From the NCBI GenBank assembly GCA_903859705.1, contig CAIONQ010000090.1:32862-96861 (forward strand): a stretch of 64,000 nucleotides of DNA, in the 5' to 3' direction. This document shows positions 43,937 through 52,584 of this stretch, one piece after another. How positions within the stretch are numbered: position 1 is the first letter of the stretch; each line of letters starts with the position of its first letter. The notes below the pieces were generated by a model. It was not told where the DNA came from. It did not search any database and saw only the letters and a program-made list of their open reading frames with translations. The DNA comes from an uncultured Chthonomonas sp. (GTDB lineage: Bacteria; Armatimonadota; Chthonomonadetes; Chthonomonadales; Chthonomonadaceae). Position numbers and translations under genes: made by a program.

Positions 43937-45855
43937 TGTCTGCCCGTAAACTTAGCGGCCCTGTGGCCGATCTCTCCAGAAGCCCGGGTGCTCGCCTGCA
44001 CCCAGTTTCCATCGCTGCTGTTGCCCTTACCGACTCTTTTTGGGAGCCCAGGATAAGAACTAACCGGGAAGTAACACTGGCTGCCCAGCTGAAGCAGTGC
44101 AGAGAAACAGGGCGAATAGAGAACTTTGAGTGTGCCGCTGGCCGCAAAGATGTGCCATTTCAGGGCATCTACTTCAACGATTCCGATGTTTACAAATGGC
44201 TTGAGGCGGCAGCATACTCCCTTGGCACCAACCCGAACGCCATATTGGATGCCGAGGTTGATGAAGTTATTCAGATAGTTGGGGCTGCTCAGCAGCCGAA
44301 TGGCTATCTAAACACCTACTATATGTTTGAGAGGGAAAAAGACCGCTTTACGAACCTCAAAGACATGCACGAGATCTACTGCGCCGGCCATCTTATCCAG
44401 GCAGCGGTAGCCCATAGCCGTGCAACCGGGAAGAGTACTCTTCTGGATATCGCATCTCGCCTGGCCGACCATCTTTACGATGTGTTTGGGCCAGGAAAGC
44501 GCGTGGGAGCATGCGGCCACGAAGAGGCAGAAATGGCTCTGGTAGAGTTGTACCGCGAAACCGGCAAGCGGGAGTATCTGGAACTTGCACTGGCAATGAC
44601 GGATGCACGCGGCCATAAACCTCCGATACTCGGCGGTAGTGCGTACCATCAGGATCACCTTCCACTGGTTGATCAAAAAGAGATGACCGGGCATGCCGTA
44701 CGGCATCTGTACTACCTCAGCGGTGCCGCCGATCTGGTTGCAGAAGAGAACCCACCTGGATACCAGGCCGCACTGGAAGCGCTGTGGCAGAACCTTACGC
44801 GCCGACGAGTGTACGTAACGGGTGGAGCCGGATCCCGGTACGAAGGCGAAGCTTTTGGAAGTGATTACGAACTTCCGAATGAACGCGCATACACAGAAAC
44901 GTGTGCCGCCATTGCCAGTGTTATGTGGAACTGGCGCATGCTAAACATTACCGGTGAAGCACGCTTTGCAGACCTGATGGAGCTCACGCTCTACAATGCG
45001 GTGCTTCCGGGCCTTGCCCTGGATGGCGAACACTACTTTTATGAAAACCCGCTTGCGGATACCGGCGGTCATCGGCGGCAGGCATGGTTTGGTTGCGCCT
45101 GCTGCCCGCCCAATATAGCGCGGTTGCTTGCATCCCTCACAGGGTACTTCTACAGCACCTCTGGCAATGCCGTGTGGGCACATCTCTATGCTGCTGGCGA
45201 AGCACAAATCCCGCTCGAAACCGGCGGTATCGCAACCATTACCCAATCCACCGAATATCCGTGGGATGGTTCAATAACGCTAAAAGTATCTCTGCAAGAT
45301 GCAGAATCTACCACGCTGCACCTCCGCATCCCGGCCTGGGCCCGCCGCGCACTTATAAGGTTGAATGGCAAACCTGCTAACATTCATGCCGAGCCAGGCG
45401 AGTACGCCAAAGTCCCGGTTAAAGATGGCACCACAGTGATACTCACCCTTCCGATGCAAGCAGAACGCATTGCCAGCCATGCCTATGTGCGCTCTAACAT
45501 GGGTAGAATTGCACTCAAACGGGGTCCGCTGGTTTATTGCATCGAAGGAACCGATCATCCCGGAGTAGATGTTCGCAATATTGCCCTGCCAGATAACTCA
45601 GATCTAATAGCAGAACACCGCACCGATCTGCTCGGGGGAATCACTGTCTTGCAGGCACAGGCGGTTGCGATCTCTCCCGGTGAAGACACACTGTACATGC
45701 CCTACGAAGCCGAAGAAGAGCTGGATGTAGAGCCCGTTGCCTTTACCGCAATTCCCTACTACGCCTGGGCAAACCGCGCAGCTGGTGGCATGGAGGTATG
45801 GATACCCACCCTGCCCGAGATTGAATTTGAGGATGAAGATCAAGAGGATGCCTGA
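43936..45855 (+). CDS. Glycoside hydrolase family 127 protein (putative beta-L-arabinofuranosidase)
   Basis: A 639-residue cytoplasmic glycosidase of the GH127/DUF1680 family, which removes beta-L-arabinofuranose units and uses a Zn-bound Cys nucleophile. The likely catalytic region is ETCAAIASVMWNW and WFGCACCPPNIARLL, holding the Glu and three Cys that bind zinc in characterised members. The N-terminal (alpha/alpha) barrel has PNGYLNTYYMFE and HEIYCAGHLIQAAVAH, and the C-terminal part is beta-sandwich. No signal peptide is present, so it acts on imported oligosaccharides. It sits between pdxT and dusB in an apparently mixed operon. Confidence 0.92.
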   Translation: MSARKLSGPVADLSRSPGARLHPVSIAAVALTDSFWEPRIRTNREVTLAAQLKQCRETGRIENFECAAGRKDVPFQGIYFNDSDVYKWLEAAAYSLGTNPNAILDAEVDEVIQIVGAAQQPNGYLNTYYMFEREKDRFTNLKDMHEIYCAGHLIQAAVAHSRATGKSTLLDIASRLADHLYDVFGPGKRVGACGHEEAEMALVELYRETGKREYLELALAMTDARGHKPPILGGSAYHQDHLPLVDQKEMTGHAVRHLYYLSGAADLVAEENPPGYQAALEALWQNLTRRRVYVTGGAGSRYEGEAFGSDYELPNERAYTETCAAIASVMWNWRMLNITGEARFADLMELTLYNAVLPGLALDGEHYFYENPLADTGGHRRQAWFGCACCPPNIARLLASLTGYFYSTSGNAVWAHLYAAGEAQIPLETGGIATITQSTEYPWDGSITLKVSLQDAESTTLHLRIPAWARRALIRLNGKPANIHAEPGEYAKVPVKDGTTVILTLPMQAERIASHAYVRSNMGRIALKRGPLVYCIEGTDHPGVDVRNIALPDNSDLIAEHRTDLLGGITVLQAQAVAISPGEDTLYMPYEAEEELDVEPVAFTAIPYYAWANRAAGGMEVWIPTLPEIEFEDEDQEDA

Positions 45856-45876
45856 TACCTCCATTGGGAAAATAGC

Positions 45877-46950
45877 ATGAGTGCAGAAACATTGGCTGCC
45901 AATTTGGCGCCCGCCAGTGCCTTTACTATCGGCGGCATACTGATAGATCCGCCGGTAGTACTAGCTCCAATGGCAGAAGTCACCAATGGGGCATATCGGC
46001 GGCTGGTTAAGCGCACAGGTAACCCGGGCCTGCTGGTTACAGAGCTTATCAGCACCATGGCTATACACCACAAAAGTGCGCGAACCATTTCGATGTTCGA
46101 TATCACGCCCGATCAGCACCCGGTTTCTGTGCAGATATTCGGTTCCGATCCCGAGATTATGGCAGAGGCGGCGCGCCTTGCCGAAGCGCAGGGTGCAGAT
46201 ATCATCGATATCAACATGGGATGCTGGGTGCCAAAAGTGTGTAAAACTGGCGGTGGCGCCGCCATGATGAAGGATGAGGCCACGGCCTGCCGCGTGGTAG
46301 AAGCTATAGCCGAAGCCGTTCAATTACCCGTTACAGTAAAGACCCGGGCGGGCTGGGATTACGGCCAGTTTGCCACAGCAGGCTTTGCAAAACGCCTTGT
46401 GAGCGCTGGCGCGCAGGCAATTGCACTGCATGCCCGTTACGCGGTGCAGGGCCACTCTGGCGATGCCGATTGGTCTCTAATTGCCAGAGTAAAAGCGGCC
46501 GTTAATTGCCCGGTAATAGGCAACGGCGATATTAAAACGCCAGAAGACGCACTGCGGATGCTGGCCGAAACTGGCTGTGATGGCGTTATGGTGGGCCGAG
46601 CCGCCATGGGTAATCCGTGGGTTGTTCGGGATATTGCTGCAGTGTTATCCGGAAAACCAGTTCCAGCACCTCCCAGCCTGCCAGAGCGTGGCAGAATGGC
46701 TATTGAGCACGTTACAGATCTTGCGGCACAGATTGGTGAAGTGGTAGCTGTTAAGAGCCTCAGAGCGCAGTTGCCACTCTATGTAAGAGGCTATCCCGGG
46801 GCATCATTCTTGCGTGATCGCATAGTTCAGGCATTAAAAATAAGCGAGGTGGAGCAGCTGTTTGCGCTCCACCTCGAATATGCAGAAAGTTATCTGGCTC
46901 GTAATCGCTCCGGAAGCACCGAAGCGGAGCCAGGTATCAATCCATTTTAA
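45877..46950 (+). CDS. dusB: tRNA-dihydrouridine synthase B
   Basis: An FMN enzyme that reduces uridine to dihydrouridine in the D-loop of tRNA. The TIM-barrel signature VVLAPMAEVTNGAYRRL, the ELIST segment, the catalytic-Cys motif DINMGCWVPKVCKTGGG (C116), TRAGW and NGDIKTPEDAL are all DusB-like. The Pro that almost always follows the catalytic Cys is Trp117 here, which is unusual. The gene follows GH127 by 21 bases. Its last 14 bases overlap the end of the convergent tdh gene, and a terminator for tdh lies inside its coding sequence. Confidence 0.93.
   Translation: MSAETLAANLAPASAFTIGGILIDPPVVLAPMAEVTNGAYRRLVKRTGNPGLLVTELISTMAIHHKSARTISMFDITPDQHPVSVQIFGSDPEIMAEAARLAEAQGADIIDINMGCWVPKVCKTGGGAAMMKDEATACRVVEAIAEAVQLPVTVKTRAGWDYGQFATAGFAKRLVSAGAQAIALHARYAVQGHSGDADWSLIARVKAAVNCPVIGNGDIKTPEDALRMLAETGCDGVMVGRAAMGNPWVVRDIAAVLSGKPVPAPPSLPERGRMAIEHVTDLAAQIGEVVAVKSLRAQLPLYVRGYPGASFLRDRIVQALKISEVEQLFALHLEYAESYLARNRSGSTEAEPGINPF
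46845..46876 (-). terminator. Intrinsic terminator of tdh, inside the dusB coding sequence
   Basis: Perfect 11-bp arms CGAGGTGGAGC (46845-46855) and GCTCCACCTCG (46866-46876). On the minus strand they are followed by CTTATTTTTAATG, a good U-tail. It lies 60 bases past the tdh stop. On the plus strand it falls within dusB codons about 25 residues from the end. Confidence 0.85.
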
Positions 46951-47968
46951 GTACCACTTTGCCGCACAGCCCATCCCGCATGAGATCCATGCCGTAGGCA
47001 TAATCTTCAAACGGGATAATGTGTGTGATGGCTGCAGAGATATCGAGCTTACCAGAAGCCAGCAGAGAGCGCATGGTATCCCATGTTTCGTAGAGCTTTC
47101 TGCCAACAATACAGTGAATAGTGAGCCCCTTAAAGATCATATCTTCGGCAATCTCGAGCTCAACTGGCGAAGAAGGAATACCCAGCAGAGAAACTCTGCC
47201 GCCGTGCCTGCAAATTCGCATGGCCTGCCGGATGGCAATCGGAGCTCCAGACATCTCAAGAACAACATCCACACCACCTTCGGTGCGAGCAGCGATGTAA
47301 GCTTCCAGATCGGTTTGCGTAACATCTATAACGCCGTCTGCACCTAGCTGCTCAGCCAGATCCAGTCGGAATTTTTTGGTATCGGAGGCATAAACAACGG
47401 CTGCACCGGCCGCTTTTGCCACCGCAACCGCCATAACGCCAATGGGGCCACACCCAAGTACCGCAACGGTTTTGCCAACCAGATCGCCGGATAGCGCAGT
47501 ATGAACCGCGTTGCCAAGGGGATCTTGAATGCAGGCGTGCTCCGGTTTGATTGCTCTATCGTTCTTCCAGGCGCTGGCGGAAGGCACCACTACATACGGT
47601 GCAAAACAGCCATCCACATCCACGCCAAGTATTTTGGTGTTCTGGCAAACGTGGCGCTCATTTAGCAAACACTGCTTACAGTGGCCACACACCCAGTGGC
47701 TTTCACCACTAACATAGTCTCCAACCTTCAGGTGAGCAACGTCTGTGCCGACGGCCACCACCTCACCCGCAAACTCATGCCCCATTACACGCGGCGGTTT
47801 TACCCTATTTGCCGACCATCGATCCCAACTATAGATGTGATAGTCTGTTCCACAGATCGAGGTTGCGAGGCAACGCACCTTGATCTGATCGGGCCGGGTA
47901 ATCTCGGGTTCCGCAATATCAATCATCTCAGCGCCAGGCGCCGCATGCATCTTTGCGATTGCTCTCAT
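46937..47968 (-). CDS. tdh: L-threonine 3-dehydrogenase
   Basis: A zinc-containing NAD-dependent medium-chain dehydrogenase that oxidises L-threonine to 2-amino-3-oxobutyrate. The catalytic zinc ligand C39 is in TSICGTDYHIYSWD, with the Tdh-typical GHEFAGEV and SGESHWVCGHCKQC structural-zinc cluster. The NAD motif is VAVLGCGPIGVMAVAVAK. Length (343 residues) and order match Tdh rather than general alcohol dehydrogenases. The ligase kbl is not adjacent. It ends at a terminator within dusB and starts 142 bases after the AI-2E-type permease gene. Confidence 0.92.
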   Translation of the reverse strand: MRAIAKMHAAPGAEMIDIAEPEITRPDQIKVRCLATSICGTDYHIYSWDRWSANRVKPPRVMGHEFAGEVVAVGTDVAHLKVGDYVSGESHWVCGHCKQCLLNERHVCQNTKILGVDVDGCFAPYVVVPSASAWKNDRAIKPEHACIQDPLGNAVHTALSGDLVGKTVAVLGCGPIGVMAVAVAKAAGAAVVYASDTKKFRLDLAEQLGADGVIDVTQTDLEAYIAARTEGGVDVVLEMSGAPIAIRQAMRICRHGGRVSLLGIPSSPVELEIAEDMIFKGLTIHCIVGRKLYETWDTMRSLLASGKLDISAAITHIIPFEDYAYGMDLMRDGLCGKVVLKMD

Positions 47969-48110
47969 GGTGAGGTTTGCACTCTTTTCTATTTACAGTT
48001 TTGCTGTATGTGGCGGTGAAGCCGGTTTGCTCTGGCCGCGCTTAAAACTGATTCTACCCGCAAACTGGCGCGGCATTGAGTGCAATTACCGAGCTTCTCC
48101 GCTGGTTGCC

Positions 48111-49463
48111 TTACGAAGATGAAACCGTATCACCACGCATCTCTGCGTTCACGAGTTCTGCGGCCGGTGTTTTACGGATTTTCGGGAAGAAGTACAGAAT
48201 GATGATCTGTAACGAAGCTGCCACTGGCACAGCAAATAGCATGCCCCATATTCCGAAAAGCGTTGCTCCAGCCATCAATGCAAATATACTTGCTACCGGG
48301 TGCAGCCCAACCGAGCCACCAACGATGCGTGGGTACAGTATTTGATCAAAGATATTCTGGGCAATGAGCGCCGTAATCACCACACCAATGGTATATACCA
48401 GCGAGTTGTGCGGCAGGTTAAGGTGCACAAACAACAGCACCACATGAGTGCGCGCCTGATACGCTATAAGGCCCGTTGCCACTGCGGTAAACAGTTGCCC
48501 AACATACGGCACGGCATAGAAAATGCCAGCAAATATCCCCAGCACCAGCGCGTAATCCAGCCCTAGCATCCAGTATAGAAACGTTGCCACCATGGCGTAC
48601 AACGAGCAGATTTTGCCCAACCCGCGCAGGTAAGCACTAAACACATCCATTACTTCCCGGCTCATAGTATCAATGCGATCATGATACATATCCGGAAACT
48701 GCGTGATGATTCGTGCTCTAAGTACTGGGTAATCGCGCATAAAGAAGAACGTACACAGCGGAATAATGATGAGCCACAGTGCGCGGGAAGCCAGGCCTTC
48801 AAGAGCACCCGTAACCCCGGTTAGGGTGCGACCCATTAAGGCATTTAAGGGCGCAGCCTTTTTGTTCATTACCTGAGACAGGTTCTTCTCAGGAATGCCG
48901 GCACGCGCGAGCAACTGATGGTGCTCTCTAATAAAAGTATCGGCAGAAATCTGAATTTCGTTTGTGTAAACGGAGAGATTTGAGTTGATATCTCTCGCCT
49001 GATTGGCCACTCGAGGTATCACAATGAAACCGGCAAGCGCAACCAGGCAAAGGCCAGCGAGGTAGAGGGTGAGAATAGCACGAACCCTGCCCCTGCCATG
49101 TTTCTCCAACTCCCGAATGGTAGGCTCAAAGAGAGCAGCCAGGAAAAAGGCAATCAGGAATGGAGGCAGAGTAGATTGCACGTACCACAGAAACGTACTG
49201 GCAGCAACACCTGTGATGGTTAGCCCAATAAATCGGCGCATATCGAGGCGTGACCACCCAAACGGAAAAACCTCCACCCGGGCTCCCGGCATAATCTCCG
49301 GGTTTGCTGGCCCACGTAAAGGCCGAATTTCGACCTGCGTTATGGCAGAGTCAGTCGGACGAGGGGATGGAGCTGATGTTCCTCTCCCCTCGCCGGCTGG
49401 TATCCGATCTGAAGTTGCCCGATTTTCATCGGGACTGCCGCTATCCGACGGCTTCCTCACCAT
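48111..49463 (-). CDS. AI-2E family (PerM/UPF0118) membrane transporter
   Basis: A 450-residue inner-membrane protein with about seven to eight hydrophobic segments and the family pattern FLIAFFLAALFEPTIREL, ALWLIIIPLCTFFFMRD, GIFYAVPYVGQLFTAVATG and GLHPVASIFALMAGATLFG. Members export small molecules or ions such as autoinducer-2 or sodium/protons; the substrate here is not known. The ATG at 49463 has GAAGG eight bases upstream and gives a 23-base overlap with the YtxH-like gene. The N-terminal 60 residues are polar and low-complexity. Confidence 0.88.
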   Translation of the reverse strand: MVRKPSDSGSPDENRATSDRIPAGEGRGTSAPSPRPTDSAITQVEIRPLRGPANPEIMPGARVEVFPFGWSRLDMRRFIGLTITGVAASTFLWYVQSTLPPFLIAFFLAALFEPTIRELEKHGRGRVRAILTLYLAGLCLVALAGFIVIPRVANQARDINSNLSVYTNEIQISADTFIREHHQLLARAGIPEKNLSQVMNKKAAPLNALMGRTLTGVTGALEGLASRALWLIIIPLCTFFFMRDYPVLRARIITQFPDMYHDRIDTMSREVMDVFSAYLRGLGKICSLYAMVATFLYWMLGLDYALVLGIFAGIFYAVPYVGQLFTAVATGLIAYQARTHVVLLFVHLNLPHNSLVYTIGVVITALIAQNIFDQILYPRIVGGSVGLHPVASIFALMAGATLFGIWGMLFAVPVAASLQIIILYFFPKIRKTPAAELVNAEMRGDTVSSS

Positions 49464-49722
49464 CCGAAGATCCTTCTCCAAGCTTCTGAGCTACCTGGCC
49501 GCGGGTGCGCTCTACTGCATGCGTCACCTTGCTGCTAACAGATTTACCGAGTTCGGTAACTTTATCACTGAGGTCGCCAAGAGAGCGGGAAAGATCTTCA
49601 CGCGTTTCCTGGCCAGATTTTGGCGCAAGCAACAGGCCAGCCACGGCACCCACGAGCACGCCAATGCCGATACCGGCAAGTACACTTACAAGAACACTCT
49701 TGTCCTCATCATTAGTAGCCAT
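49441..49722 (-). CDS. YtxH-domain stress-type membrane protein
   Basis: A 93-residue protein with one membrane segment (VLVSVLAGIGIGVLVGAVAG) followed immediately by the YtxH motif LLLAPKSGQETREDL and an amphipathic helix. YtxH proteins are small, general-stress membrane proteins of unclear function. GGAG precedes the ATG. Its stop overlaps the permease gene, and the DUF948-like gene lies 106 bases upstream, an order I have met in other bacteria. Confidence 0.9.
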   Translation of the reverse strand: MATNDEDKSVLVSVLAGIGIGVLVGAVAGLLLAPKSGQETREDLSRSLGDLSDKVTELGKSVSSKVTHAVERTRGQVAQKLGEGSSDGEEAVG

Positions 49723-49828
49723 TTTCGTGTCTCCTTCGCGTGTATTGGAGGCTCTGGCTGAAACCAGGTGCCTCCGCAGGCGCCACAGTTGGCGCCGGCC
49801 ATCAACACATCTTTATGGAATTTGCGGC

Positions 49829-50401
49829 TCAGCCTTTCGGTAGTTCCGCTCCGTTATCTTCTTCATCCGCAGCCAGAACCGCATTGGTGTTGGCATCAGC
49901 GGGCTTAACCACTTTCGCAGCCGATTTAGATGACGCTTTCTTCCTGGCGGGAACCGTTTCCGGCTTACCCTTACCCAGCACCATCGACATTCCTTTTGCA
50001 ATTCCCGAGAAGAACCCGCCAGCTCCGCCAGATATCTTGGACATCAGTGCCTGAGCAATAGGTCCGCCAAGCGTAAACAGCTTCGAAACGTTTTGTACAG
50101 ATGCCGTAACGTCCCGCACTGCCTGACTAGACTCCGCAACGGCACGAGTTGTTTCCTCAACATTTGCCAGCGTTTGCCGGGCTATCTGAAGAGTGGGCGT
50201 TACCTCATCCTTCATCAACGTTTCCGTAGTTGATGCAAGGGAGTCGATCCTCCGGAGAGTAGTAGAAAGCTCGCTACGTGTAATTTCTACACCTGCAAGC
50301 GTTTTCTGTACATCTCCAATTAGCTGTATTACGCGGACCACAGCGACAATGCCTGCAATCAGCAGGATTACAATCAAAACTGGTATCAGTGAACTGCTCA
50401 T
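49829..50401 (-). CDS. DUF948-like membrane-anchored coiled-coil protein
   Basis: A 190-residue protein with an N-terminal membrane segment (IPVLIVILLIAGIVAVVRVI) followed by a long helix (about 30-125) containing the heptad-like pattern of DUF948 (LSTTLRRIDSLASTTETLM, LANVEETTRAVAESSQAV). A Lys/Ala-rich tail (PARKKASSKSAAKVVK) and an acidic end close the protein. GGGAGG lies upstream of the ATG. Together with YtxH and the AI-2E-type permease it forms an envelope-related unit. Confidence 0.85.
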   Translation of the reverse strand: MSSSLIPVLIVILLIAGIVAVVRVIQLIGDVQKTLAGVEITRSELSTTLRRIDSLASTTETLMKDEVTPTLQIARQTLANVEETTRAVAESSQAVRDVTASVQNVSKLFTLGGPIAQALMSKISGGAGGFFSGIAKGMSMVLGKGKPETVPARKKASSKSAAKVVKPADANTNAVLAADEEDNGAELPKG

Positions 50402-50507
50402 ATCTGGCAGCCTCCCTCACTTAACTATACGGTCGCTGGCCCTCATGGATGCCATGAATAGTGACGAATTTTGCACAGAAAATGATCCATGCGTTTCTGA
50501 CATGCGA

Positions 50508-50924
50508 TCAATCCGGACTATGCAGCAGAAATGAAGAGGGCAGAAGTTCAGATACCTTCCAGACACCTGCACCATCCACAATCACCACACCATCATCCGC
50601 CATAAATTCTGCCAGCACCTGTCTGCAGGCTCCGCAGGGCATTCGGCCGTTCGTCCCCATATCTGCAGAGGCATCTATGCAAGAAACAGCGGCAGTGAGC
50701 ACTCTCCGTGCGCCGGCAGCCACCGCCGCAAACACGGCATTGCGCTCGGCACAGATACACAGGCCATAGCTGGCATTCTCCACATTGCAGCCTGAGAACT
50801 CGCCCAGTTCTGTTTGAACAACGGCACCCACACGAAAGTTGGAGTAAGGTGCATAGGCATTCAGGGCTGCGGAACGTGCCTTTTCAAGCAGATGCTGCTC
50901 TGTTTCGCTAAGCTCCGTTCTCAT
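50508..50924 (-). CDS. cdd: Cytidine deaminase
   Basis: Converts cytidine and deoxycytidine to uridine and deoxyuridine in pyrimidine salvage. The ATG at 50924 is favoured, giving 138 residues, close to the homotetrameric form. Zinc ligands are C58 in CICAERNA (with catalytic E60) and C97/C100 in MPCGACRQVL. The FSGCNVENASYG loop binds the substrate. It lies 13 bases after the small unknown gene and belongs to the mnmA unit. With dut in the same window, pyrimidine nucleotide balance is represented twice, but the two are not linked. Confidence 0.96.
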   Translation of the reverse strand: MRTELSETEQHLLEKARSAALNAYAPYSNFRVGAVVQTELGEFSGCNVENASYGLCICAERNAVFAAVAAGARRVLTAAVSCIDASADMGTNGRMPCGACRQVLAEFMADDGVVIVDGAGVWKVSELLPSSFLLHSPD

Positions 50925-50937
50925 CTCCCAGTATCTC

Positions 50938-51270
50938 CTAAGGCGCAGTTCCGAATCCGGCATTCAGTGCACTCAGAAGCTGTAGCACATGTTCGCCACT
51001 GCGGTTCGAGCGTACTTCCGCCCAGGCCAGGTTCTTATCCGGCCACACCGTTAGCTCCAGAGTGCCTGTTTCACCTGGCAGCTTGAAGTGGCAATGGAGC
51101 GCTCCCGGGTACTTGCGAAGCTCGCCACAAAGTGTGCATATCAGGCCAGCTTCCGTAAACCAGCTGCCCGGCATCAATTTTCCATCATTCGGCATCCACA
51201 GCTTACCACTGTGGCCATCGGGGCTCCAGCGTATTGGGTGTACAACATGTGTGCGCTCGGCTGTTGCCAT
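50938..51270 (-). CDS. Small hypothetical protein between mnmA and cdd
   Basis: A 110-residue protein whose ATG overlaps the mnmA stop (TAATG), so it is translated by coupling. It has HPIRWSPDGHSGKLWMPNDG, an LICTLCGEL CxxC pair, and a beta-rich second half (GALHCHFKLPGETGTLELTV). The CxxC plus nearby His may bind a metal. I do not recognise the family. The tight spacing to cdd (13 bases) indicates a true gene. Confidence 0.75.
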   Translation of the reverse strand: MATAERTHVVHPIRWSPDGHSGKLWMPNDGKLMPGSWFTEAGLICTLCGELRKYPGALHCHFKLPGETGTLELTVWPDKNLAWAEVRSNRSGEHVLQLLSALNAGFGTAP

Positions 51271-52415
51271 TATAGCGAATTAGCGGATGAACTGCAATTC
51301 CCTGTAACCGCCACATCTATCACCCCGCCGCCAAGCACAACTTGCCCGGCTTCATCGCCTTCTCCACCGTAAAAAACAGCAGATTGCCCGGGCGTAATGG
51401 CCCGCTGGGGTACCTGAAAACGGCAACGCACTACTGTGGAATCTGCAGATGCCTCAATTTCAGATGGGCTTGCTGTGCCGTTATATCGGATTTTGGTTAA
51501 GGCAGAGATCTTAGCGCCGGGCTCAGGCGGCGGCAACGCGCTCCAAAGGCACGTATCTGCCACCAGTTCACTCGCAAACAGCTCTTCATCTCTACCAACA
51601 ATTACGCTGTTCGTTTTGGGATCCAGGGCAACTACAAACAGCGGCCCATCGGGATTGGCCGGAAGCCGCTTACGCTGCCCAATGGTGTAAAACGCGATTC
51701 CCTCATGCTGGCCCAGCACGCGGCCACTGGTATCTACTACCGGGCCAGAAGTCGCCGTTTCTGGTGCTTTCTCTTTTAGAAACGGAACGTAGCCTTCGCG
51801 CGGCACAAAGCATATCTCTTGCGAATCCGCCTTATTCGCTACTGATAGCCCGAGTTCTGCCGCAATTCGGCGCGTTTCCTGCTTGCCAGTTAGGTGGCCA
51901 AGTGGCATCAGGGTTTTGCTAAGCTGGCGCTGGGTAAGGGTGTAAAGCGCATAAGATTGATCCTTAGCGCTATCTACCGATTTCAAGAGCTCGTGCCTGC
52001 CGGTTCCCTCGTTAAATCGAATGCGACCATAGTGACCCGTGGCGAGAAAATCTGCCCCCAGATCTTCGGCATGGCGCAGCAGTTCATCGAACTTTACCGA
52101 ACGGTTGCACTCCACGCACGGATTGGGCGTGCGGCCCCGTCGGTATTCATCAACAAACTGGTCGATAACCTTATCCGCAAAATAGTCTCTAAAGTTGAGT
52201 ACATAGTGCGGAATACCAATACGTGATGCTGCGCGGCGCGCGTCTTCCACGGCGCCCAGTGAGCAGCACCCACCGTGCTTGCCTTGATCGGCATGCTCCT
52301 GCCATATCTGAAGCGTTATGCCAATCACATCGTAACCCTGCTGCTTTAGCAGGGCGGCTGTAACGGCGCTATCTACGCCGCCGCTCATTGCGGCAACCAC
52401 CGTTCCCTTATGCAT
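51270..52415 (-). CDS. mnmA: tRNA-specific 2-thiouridylase
   Basis: Adds sulfur at C2 of the wobble uridine in tRNA for Lys, Glu and Gln. The PP-loop ATP motif is VVAAMSGGVDSAVTAALL, followed by the catalytic Cys in TPNPCVECNRSVKF and the second Cys in DSQEICFVP, the pair that carries the persulfide. The 381-residue length and the closing beta-barrel (FRVP-like CRFQVPQRAITPGQ, SAVFYGGE) are normal. It is the first gene of a unit with the small unknown gene and cdd. Confidence 0.97.
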   Translation of the reverse strand: MHKGTVVAAMSGGVDSAVTAALLKQQGYDVIGITLQIWQEHADQGKHGGCCSLGAVEDARRAASRIGIPHYVLNFRDYFADKVIDQFVDEYRRGRTPNPCVECNRSVKFDELLRHAEDLGADFLATGHYGRIRFNEGTGRHELLKSVDSAKDQSYALYTLTQRQLSKTLMPLGHLTGKQETRRIAAELGLSVANKADSQEICFVPREGYVPFLKEKAPETATSGPVVDTSGRVLGQHEGIAFYTIGQRKRLPANPDGPLFVVALDPKTNSVIVGRDEELFASELVADTCLWSALPPPEPGAKISALTKIRYNGTASPSEIEASADSTVVRCRFQVPQRAITPGQSAVFYGGEGDEAGQVVLGGGVIDVAVTGNCSSSANSL

Positions 52416-52584
52416 GGTTAGCGAATTCCTGATATATAAAGCCAGCGTGGCACACCCTGTGCCGCACTGATTAAGAACTTGTTAATTGAAAAGCGATTGA
52501 GATAACCCGCACATTGCGCGCGCGGACTATATGTAGATTATGCCATATGGCGCGCGAACGGGCTGTGAAGAAGGGCACTGAATA

